A DNA stretch of 11,800 bases from WLWS01 sp964639535 (GTDB lineage: Bacteria > Pseudomonadota > Gammaproteobacteria > Eutrophobiales > Eutrophobiaceae): NCBI GenBank assembly GCA_964639535.1, contig CAZXDV010000082.1, forward strand, positions 1-11,800, given 5' to 3'. The notes below the pieces were generated by a model that ran no database searches, was not told where the DNA came from, and was given only the letters and a program-made list of their open reading frames with translations. Below, one piece after another: positions 6,751 to 11,800 of this stretch (position 1 is its first letter; each line of letters begins with the position of its first letter). The position numbers were made by a program, and so were the translations under genes.

Positions 6751-7842
6751 ATGAGTGAAGTAAGCAGGGAACACGTAGAAGCTGCCCTTGGCAGCGTAGT
6801 AGACAGCAACTTGCAGGATAACCTTGTATCGGCCGAGGCGGTAAAGGATATCTCCATTGACGGCTCTGACGTCAAGGTGGAAATTGAACTTGGCTACCCG
6901 GCCAATGGCTACCGCGATGAATTGACGGCCCAGGTGAAGGATGCCCTGGCAAAAGTAGAAGGGATTGCCAGGTGCGATATCGAGATCGGGTCAAAGGTGA
7001 TATCCCATGCCGTCCAAAAAGGCGTGAAGCCACTCAAGAACATCAAGAACACTATTGCTGTGGCTTCCGGTAAAGGCGGGGTGGGCAAGTCCACGACTTC
7101 TGTCAACCTGGCGCTTGCGCTGCAGGCGGAGGGTGCAAATGTCGGGATCCTCGATGCCGATATTTACGGCCCAAGTCAGCCACGCATGCTTGGTTCTCAT
7201 GCAAAACCCGACAGCCCTGACGGTAAAAGTATCGAGCCCAATATCAGCTATGGGATCCAGTCCATGTCCATCGGATACCTTATTAATGATGAAACTCCGA
7301 TGATATGGCGCGGCCCCATGGTCACCTCAGCGCTGGAGCAGCTACTTGGTGACACAAACTGGAAAGACCTGGATTACCTGGTCATTGATTTGCCACCGGG
7401 CACCGGGGACATCCAGCTTACCCTGTGCCAGAAGATCCCTGTCAGCGGTGCGATGATCGTAACTACCCCCCAGGACATTGCCCTGCTGGATGCGAGAAAG
7501 GCCCTGAAAATGTTCGAAAAGGTCGAGGTGCCTGTATTTGGCATCGTGGAAAACATGAGTACCCACATCTGCAGTAGCTGTGGCCACGAGGAACATATTT
7601 TCGGCAGTGGTGGAGGTCAGCAAATGGCGGAACAATATGGTGTCGATTTACTGGGTGCGCTACCACTTGATATCACTATTCGCGAGGGTGTGGACAGTGG
7701 TCGTCCAACGGTTGCCATGGAGCCGGACTCCCGTATAACAGAAATATATCGCGAAATTGCCAGGAAGACGGCGGCAAAACTGTCGCAGAGGGCAAAAGAT
7801 TTCAGCGCCAAGTTTCCCAAGATCGTGGTCGAGAACGCCTGA
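6751..7842 (+). CDS. apbC: Mrp/ApbC iron-sulfur cluster carrier ATPase
   Basis: Cytoplasmic P-loop ATPase of the Mrp/NBP35 group that carries and hands over [4Fe-4S] clusters. The 363 residues begin with a MIP18/DUF59-like domain (about 5-90). The nucleotide-binding domain has the deviant Walker A motif SGKGGVGKST (106-115), then GILDADIYGPSQPRML (switch I region), VIDLPPGTGD and the cluster-binding CxxC pair Cys274/Cys277 in CSSCGHEEHIFG. Length fits the family (E. coli Mrp 369). The start ATG at 6751 has only a weak AGGT 12 bases upstream, but no alternative gives the family N-terminus. It is followed by dcd after 19 bases, probably as one transcript. Linkage to metG is widespread in gammaproteobacteria and does not by itself prove a role in maturing RNF. 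Confidence 0.95.
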   Translation: MSEVSREHVEAALGSVVDSNLQDNLVSAEAVKDISIDGSDVKVEIELGYPANGYRDELTAQVKDALAKVEGIARCDIEIGSKVISHAVQKGVKPLKNIKNTIAVASGKGGVGKSTTSVNLALALQAEGANVGILDADIYGPSQPRMLGSHAKPDSPDGKSIEPNISYGIQSMSIGYLINDETPMIWRGPMVTSALEQLLGDTNWKDLDYLVIDLPPGTGDIQLTLCQKIPVSGAMIVTTPQDIALLDARKALKMFEKVEVPVFGIVENMSTHICSSCGHEEHIFGSGGGQQMAEQYGVDLLGALPLDITIREGVDSGRPTVAMEPDSRITEIYREIARKTAAKLSQRAKDFSAKFPKIVVENA

Positions 7843-7861
7843 TACAAAAAAGCCGCTTACT

Positions 7862-8428
7862 ATGACTATCAAATCTGACAGGTGGATCAGGGAAAAAGCA
7901 GAGAAAGAGGGCCTTATCGATCCTTTTGAGCCCGGGCAGATCAAGGAAAATAACGGCGGTCGAATTGTCTCCTACGGGACCAGCAGTTATGGCTACGATG
8001 TCAGGTGCGCATCTGAATTTCGTGTCTTTACCAATATCAATTCGGCCATTGTCGACCCCAAGGCTTTTGACTCAAACAGCTTTGTTGCAGTCGACAACGA
8101 CGTTTGTATCATTCCACCTAACTCCTTCGCCCTCGCTCGTACCGTGGAATATTTTCGCATTCCTCGAAACGTACTCACGGTATGCCTGGGCAAGTCCACC
8201 TATGCCCGCTGCGGCATCATTGTAAACGTCACTCCGCTTGAGCCAGAGTGGGAGGGGCACGTCACGCTGGAATTTTCAAATACCTCGCCCTTGCCGGCAA
8301 AGATTTATGCCAACGAAGGCGTCGCCCAGATGTTGTTCTTTGAATCTGACGAGGCCTGTGAAACCTCCTACAGGGACAGGGGTGGAAAATACCAGGGGCA
8401 AACCGGCGTCACCCTGCCCAAGACCTGA
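7862..8428 (+). CDS. dcd: dCTP deaminase (dUTP-forming)
   Basis: Deaminates dCTP to dUTP, feeding dUMP to thymidylate synthesis; acts as a homotrimer in the cytoplasm. The 188 residues begin MTIKSDRWIREKAEK and match the Pseudomonas-type enzyme closely: ISYGTSSYGYDVRC-like segment, DVCIIPPNSFALARTVEYF, the nucleotide-binding GKSTYARCGI and the catalytic stretch LEPEWEGHVTLEFSN with its Glu, then the C-terminal GGKYQGQTGVTLPK. The ATG at 7862 gives the family N-terminus; the frame is open 35 codons further upstream, but that part overlaps mrp and is not conserved-looking. There is no clear Shine-Dalgarno in the 19-base gap after mrp. Its stop (8426-8428) directly touches the stop of the convergent dctM. 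Confidence 0.96.
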   Translation: MTIKSDRWIREKAEKEGLIDPFEPGQIKENNGGRIVSYGTSSYGYDVRCASEFRVFTNINSAIVDPKAFDSNSFVAVDNDVCIIPPNSFALARTVEYFRIPRNVLTVCLGKSTYARCGIIVNVTPLEPEWEGHVTLEFSNTSPLPAKIYANEGVAQMLFFESDEACETSYRDRGGKYQGQTGVTLPKT

Positions 8429-9754
8429 TTAGAACTGGCTGCCCAGCCCGGGTAACCAGAGCGCGATCCCGGGAAAGAAAATCAACAGGAAAAGTAGTAT
8501 TGCGGCACAGCTCATAAATGGCAGTACCGCCAGCCAGATGTCCTGAAGCCTGGTGCCAGGTGGTGCGACGCCCTTCATCACGAACAGCAGTAAACCCATG
8601 GGTGGCATGGTCAGGCTCATTTCAACGGCCAGCAAAACGATGATGCCAAACCAGACAAGATCGAAACCATAGAGCTGTGCCAGCGGTACAAAGATCGGCA
8701 GCGTCAGCATCATCATCGATAGCTGTTCCATGAATGCACCGAGTATTAACATGATGATAAACATGGTTAACAACGCGGCAATCGGTGACAGGGACAGTGT
8801 ACCGACCCATTCCACTAGCCCCGTTGTCGCACCGGAGAAGGCCAGGACCTTACTGAATGTGGAAGCGCCAAGAATAATCATAAACATCATGACCGTGACT
8901 TTCGTTGCCCCCAGCATTGATTTACTGATCACCTGCATATCCAGGCGGCCCTTGCAGGCGGCGAGGATTGCCACCCCGGCAACACCACAGGCGGCCGACT
9001 CGGTTGGCGTAGCCCAGCCGAGAATGATCAGGCCGACCACCAGGAAAATAATAAGGCTCATGGGGAGTACATCGCGGACCAGTAACATCGACTTCTCCTG
9101 CCATGAAATTTTCTCTACGTCGTAGGCAGGTGCAGAGTCAGGGTCCAACTTGATACTTAGAATGATATAAAAGGTATAGAGAGAGGCCAGTACAAGGCCA
9201 GGCATCACACCGGCGATAAGAAGTTTACCAATATCAATATGGGCCAGGCTCCCAAGGAGGACAGCCAGCGCCGATGGTGGAATGAGTATGGCAAGTCCGC
9301 CTACGCCGAGAATAGGACCTATTGACAGCCTGTTCTTATAACCCCGTTTTGCCATCTCCGGTACCATCAATGTCCCCAGCAGGGCAGTGGAGGCCATGCT
9401 GGAACCGGACAGCGCTGCGAACATCGTACCGCCACCCACGGTGACAAAGGAAAGACGTCCGGGCAGTCGCCCAAACAGCTTGTCGAGGGCGTTGAAAGCA
9501 GCATGCCCGAGACCCGAGTGAAAAAATAATTCGCCCATGATCAGGAAAAGAGGCACGGGAACCAGGGCAAATTTCGTCAGGGCGTTTGCAGCCGTGCGCA
9601 CAAGCTGTGCCAGGCCCGCATCACCACCCATGAAAAGCATGGAGCCGATAACATCGGCGGCCAGGAAAGCAAATGCAACAGGGACACCCAGTGCGATCAG
9701 GAGAATGATCAGGATAAACATCAACGCCAGCGCCAGTGTCCAGGCTATATACAT
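8429..9754 (-). CDS. dctM: TRAP transporter large permease (DctM family)
   Basis: Large membrane subunit of a tripartite ATP-independent periplasmic transporter; it forms the ion-coupled translocation channel. The 441 residues are almost entirely hydrophobic helices (about 12 or more). They show family signatures: ALSGSSMASTALLGTLMVPEM (around 114-134, quoted in part as GSSMASTA at 117-124), GVGGLAILIPPS (150-161), WATPTESAACGV (247-258) and TMPPMGLLLFVMKG (382-395). Length fits DctM (about 425-440). The ATG at 9754 has AAGGCA upstream. It is the last gene of dctP-dctQ-dctM, 29 bases after dctQ, and converges on dcd. Substrate cannot be told from this subunit. Confidence 0.95.
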   Translation of the reverse strand: MYIAWTLALALMFILIILLIALGVPVAFAFLAADVIGSMLFMGGDAGLAQLVRTAANALTKFALVPVPLFLIMGELFFHSGLGHAAFNALDKLFGRLPGRLSFVTVGGGTMFAALSGSSMASTALLGTLMVPEMAKRGYKNRLSIGPILGVGGLAILIPPSALAVLLGSLAHIDIGKLLIAGVMPGLVLASLYTFYIILSIKLDPDSAPAYDVEKISWQEKSMLLVRDVLPMSLIIFLVVGLIILGWATPTESAACGVAGVAILAACKGRLDMQVISKSMLGATKVTVMMFMIILGASTFSKVLAFSGATTGLVEWVGTLSLSPIAALLTMFIIMLILGAFMEQLSMMMLTLPIFVPLAQLYGFDLVWFGIIVLLAVEMSLTMPPMGLLLFVMKGVAPPGTRLQDIWLAVLPFMSCAAILLFLLIFFPGIALWLPGLGSQF

Positions 9755-9783
9755 GCCAGGTGCCTTAGCTCTTGTTGCCCGGC

Positions 9784-10290
9784 TTATTCATGTAAACCCA
9801 CTTCACCGTCATACATGCTGTCTCTGCCGATAAGATAACGTCCGAACTCAACGGTCAGGAGGGAAAAACAAAATGGCATGATGGCGAATATTAGCCAGCG
9901 TGGCATATCAAATGAACGCACTTCCGTATCCCCCCTTAAAAATGTTTCCAACGTCACCTGGGCGGAGTACCACGCGATCAGGAAGCACACCAGTGTACAT
10001 ACCAGGTATGCGAAACGGGCGACGTAGATTCGAAAAGACTCCGGGACTGCGGCCGTGAGCAGCTGCATGTAGATGTGGTGCTTGTGACGCACCAGCCAGG
10101 GAGAACCCAGCAGAGCGGTATAGTAAAGGCCGTATTCAGTCAGCGCCAGCGTGTGCGCGAATCCCTCTATGCCGATGTTTCTTGCAATAACGTCGTAGAG
10201 AATCAGGAGGGTGATCAGGCCAAGGATGCCGGCACCCAGGCAAAAAAGCATGTACAGAAATCGCTCAAACCTGCCCGCCGGTGTTTCCAT
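9784..10290 (-). CDS. dctQ: TRAP transporter small permease (DctQ family)
   Basis: Small four-helix membrane subunit that pairs with DctM and docks the substrate-loaded binding protein. The 168 residues show four hydrophobic segments (about 11-33, 50-66, 88-110, 131-150). The DctQ-like loop GSPWLVRHKHHIYMQLL comes after the second helix, with the usual basic/His cluster. Length is typical. The ATG at 10290 shares one base with the dctP stop (TAATG), indicating coupled translation. Sequence identity within DctQ is always low, so the assignment rests on this motif, topology and the position between dctP and dctM. Confidence 0.92.
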   Translation of the reverse strand: METPAGRFERFLYMLFCLGAGILGLITLLILYDVIARNIGIEGFAHTLALTEYGLYYTALLGSPWLVRHKHHIYMQLLTAAVPESFRIYVARFAYLVCTLVCFLIAWYSAQVTLETFLRGDTEVRSFDMPRWLIFAIMPFCFSLLTVEFGRYLIGRDSMYDGEVGLHE

Positions 10291-11300
10291 TATTCACCTT
10301 GTTCCCTGAAAAACTTCTGCCTGAGGGCCTGGTAGTGTCCGGGTGAACGTTGCCTTAGCCGGGACCAGATAACATCATTGGCCAGTTCCCGGTATCTATG
10401 CTCGGAGTCACCAGATAGTTTTACTACCTCCATCCCCATGCCTTGAAGATCTTTATCCAGCTCTTTCGTGAGCCGGCGAAAACGATAATAGCTTTCTTTT
10501 TCGTAGTCGATGGCTGCAGCCTCGATAGTGGCGCGAATATTAGCGGGTAGTGCCTGCCATTTTTCGTTGTTAAAAATGATGCCGACATCGCTGGAAAAAA
10601 CGCCGGGGTCAATGCGATATCCCAGGTGCTGGTGCCATGAAGCATCTGCCAGTCCTACTATCGGCCATCCAACACCCTGGATCATGTTGCGTTCCAGTGC
10701 CATGTATACATCAGGTGCAGCTACATTGACAAAGTTGGCATTGAGACTGGTAATGAAATCCCGCCATACGGGTCCGCCCCTGAGTGATCCTCCTTCCATG
10801 TCGGGAACACCAAGCTGGTTAATGGAAGGGCGTTCACGCGTGAAAATGTGAAATTCGATGTACATGGTGCGGGCCAGGTAACGGGCAGCGAGCTTTTCCC
10901 GGTGAATCTGGTCCATCAGGGCAATTCCGCCGTTGGCCCTGGTTTGCATGGGTGTCAGGTTGCTGGAAAACAGCGCTTCCACTTCGGGTACCATGCCTAT
11001 GTAGTAGGTCGCCGGCCCAAACATCATGTGCACCACGCCCGTACGCAAGGCGTCTGCCTGTTCAAAGGTGGGTATGGCCTCCGGGCCGCCGACGAATATG
11101 ACCTTGAACCTTCCCTGCGCATCGCGATTCAGGCTTGCGATCCAGTTTTCAAAGTCCCGCGTGTACTCGGTCTGCCTCGGCAGCATGCTGATGGCACGAA
11201 TAATCTCCACGTCCTGCTGTTTTTCGCAGCCGCTTAACAGCAATATCACCAGGGTCGAAACCACGATGCCAATATGGCTTATAATGGAAACTCGGCGCAT
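10290..11300 (-). CDS. dctP: TRAP transporter substrate-binding protein (DctP family), predicted lipoprotein
   Basis: Extracytoplasmic solute-binding subunit that delivers substrate to the DctQM permease. The 336 residues begin with a lipoprotein signal peptide: MRR, a hydrophobic stretch (5-22) and the lipobox LSGC with Cys25. The mature part has DctP-like elements: a GGPEAIPTFEQADALRTGVV segment (71-90), an Arg174 in EGGSLRGGP at the usual position of the substrate-binding arginine, and PDVYMALERNMIQGVGW (196-212). Family detail is diverged, so substrate is unknown. The start is ATG 11300 because it gives the signal peptide. The frame is open 157 codons further upstream, running through the intergenic gap and antisense to the oxygenase gene, which is rejected. 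No good Shine-Dalgarno is seen. The divergent Rieske oxygenase suggests an organic acid or aromatic substrate (inference). Confidence 0.92.
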   Translation of the reverse strand: MRRVSIISHIGIVVSTLVILLLSGCEKQQDVEIIRAISMLPRQTEYTRDFENWIASLNRDAQGRFKVIFVGGPEAIPTFEQADALRTGVVHMMFGPATYYIGMVPEVEALFSSNLTPMQTRANGGIALMDQIHREKLAARYLARTMYIEFHIFTRERPSINQLGVPDMEGGSLRGGPVWRDFITSLNANFVNVAAPDVYMALERNMIQGVGWPIVGLADASWHQHLGYRIDPGVFSSDVGIIFNNEKWQALPANIRATIEAAAIDYEKESYYRFRRLTKELDKDLQGMGMEVVKLSGDSEHRYRELANDVIWSRLRQRSPGHYQALRQKFFREQGE

Positions 11301-11438
11301 GATAAGCAGGACTAATCCAGGACGTGTTCCAGAGCTTAACCAGCCCGCGATGGCAGGACAACAGAATTTGATCGATAAAAGAAGAACCAGGATGAGTATT
11401 GGCTTGCTACAAATTTGCTTACGCAGAGAGTTTTCCAG
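11301..11438. promoter_or_regulatory. Divergent control region between dctPQM and the Rieske oxygenase gene
   Basis: These 138 bases must carry promoters for both directions. No strong sigma-70 pair is visible. For dctP a poor candidate (minus strand) is TTGTCC with TAAGCT 17 bases downstream. The tetramer CCAG recurs on the plus strand at 11317, 11329, 11340, 11387 and 11435, the first three at 12- and 11-base steps. A six-base palindrome ATCGAT lies at 11371-11376. None is diagnostic of a known regulator. A 16-residue reading frame (ATG 11392, stop 11440-11442) ends on the oxygenase start codon; see findings. Confidence 0.4.
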
Positions 11439-11800
11439 GTGAACCTGCCAACCAGGCTGGATGGACAGGCGCGCCCCGAACTGCCTTCGTCCCAGTATAT
11501 TGATAATCGAATTTATACCGATCCCGGGATCTTTGAAAAGGAACAGCAAAGCGTACTGGCGAAAAGCTGGCGCTTTGTTTGCCACGAAAGCGAACTGGAT
11601 GAGCCCCTTGATTTTCGACTTGTTTCTGTTGCAGGAAAGGAAATTATTCTCCTGCGTGACGAGCAGGGCGAGTTGCATGCCTACCTCAACAGCTGCCCCC
11701 ACCGCGGTGCTCGCATCATTCGTGAACCCGCGGGCAAGTTGAATGATGGCCGCATGACATGTTTTTACCACCTCTGGAGTTTCGACAGTGAGGGCCAGTG
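11439..11800 (+). CDS. Rieske-type ring-hydroxylating oxygenase alpha subunit, N-terminal part (cut by window edge)
   Basis: Large subunit of a two- or three-component Rieske non-haem iron oxygenase, which inserts oxygen into an organic substrate. The 120 visible residues contain YTDPGIFEKEQQSVLAKSW, the usual approach to the Rieske domain. The [2Fe-2S] ligands follow in CPHRGA (Cys86, His88) and CFYHLW (Cys108, His111), separated by 19 residues, slightly longer than the common 15-17. The catalytic mononuclear-iron domain lies beyond the right edge, so substrate class cannot be assigned. There is no ATG before the Rieske domain. The chosen start is GTG 11439, with GAGAG eight to nine bases upstream; TTG 11415 is possible, and an in-frame stop lies at 11376-11378. 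It is divergent from the TRAP operon. Confidence 0.9.
   Translation, partial: MNLPTRLDGQARPELPSSQYIDNRIYTDPGIFEKEQQSVLAKSWRFVCHESELDEPLDFRLVSVAGKEIILLRDEQGELHAYLNSCPHRGARIIREPAGKLNDGRMTCFYHLWSFDSEGQ

Noticed and set aside
7757..7861. Upstream extension of dcd by 35 codons
   Set aside because: It overlaps the end of mrp in another frame, is basic and unlike any Dcd N-terminus; ATG 7862 gives the standard MxIKSDxWI start.
8396..8424. Possible hairpin GGGCA...TGCCC near the end of dcd as a terminator
   Set aside because: Five-pair stem with a loop of more than ten bases inside coding sequence and no following T-tract on either strand.
11301..11771. Upstream extension of the dctP frame (157 codons), antisense to the oxygenase gene
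   Set aside because: The signal peptide and lipobox start at 11300; the extension has no recognisable domain and covers the opposite strand of a clear Rieske domain and the control region.

Overview
The window looks like chromosomal DNA of a gammaproteobacterium. The dCTP deaminase is of the Pseudomonas type, and the block dcd–mrp(apbC) / metG / rnf matches the arrangement known near rnf in Pseudomonas. The species cannot be named from the sequence; a free-living, possibly marine, oligotrophic lineage is an inference from the TRAP transporter beside a Rieske oxygenase. All genes look intact except the two cut by the window edges. I saw no tRNA, rRNA, CRISPR array, insertion sequence or phage gene.

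Layout. Minus strand, positions 1-6590: metG (methionyl-tRNA synthetase) is followed after 91 bp by rnfA, rnfB, rnfC, rnfD and rnfG. These five genes are joined by 4-8 base stop/start overlaps (ATGA, ATGA, ATGACTGA, GTGA). Sixteen bases after rnfG comes yhbY (CRM-domain ribosome-assembly protein, cut by the left edge), where rnfE is usually found. Plus strand, 6751-8428: mrp/apbC (Fe-S cluster carrier ATPase) and dcd, divergent from metG across a 160 bp shared regulatory gap. Minus strand, 8429-11300: a TRAP transporter operon dctP-dctQ-dctM, convergent with dcd with no base between the two stop codons. Plus strand, 11439 to the right edge: the N-terminal part of a Rieske-type oxygenase alpha subunit, divergent from dctP across a 138 bp gap.

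How the genes work together. RnfB, RnfC, RnfD and RnfG carry their expected cofactor motifs (eight cysteines for two [4Fe-4S] in RnfC, a four-cysteine cluster plus two ferredoxin clusters in RnfB, SGAT flavinylation threonines in RnfD and RnfG). The cluster therefore encodes most of an ion-pumping ferredoxin:NAD+ oxidoreductase. The striking exception is at the RnfA/RnfE centre. rnfE is missing from its usual place, and both RnfA cysteines that normally hold one half of the intramembrane [2Fe-2S] cluster are serines (Ser26, Ser114). The two losses fit each other and suggest an RNF variant without the canonical membrane iron-sulfur cluster. A short hydrophobic reading frame lies in the metG-rnfA gap. 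Mrp supplies Fe-S clusters in general, so its proximity to rnf may be functional or only conserved synteny. The TRAP system plus the divergent Rieske oxygenase looks like an uptake-and-oxidation module for an organic acid or other small organic substrate, identity unknown. Its binding protein is predicted to be a lipoprotein rather than free in the periplasm.
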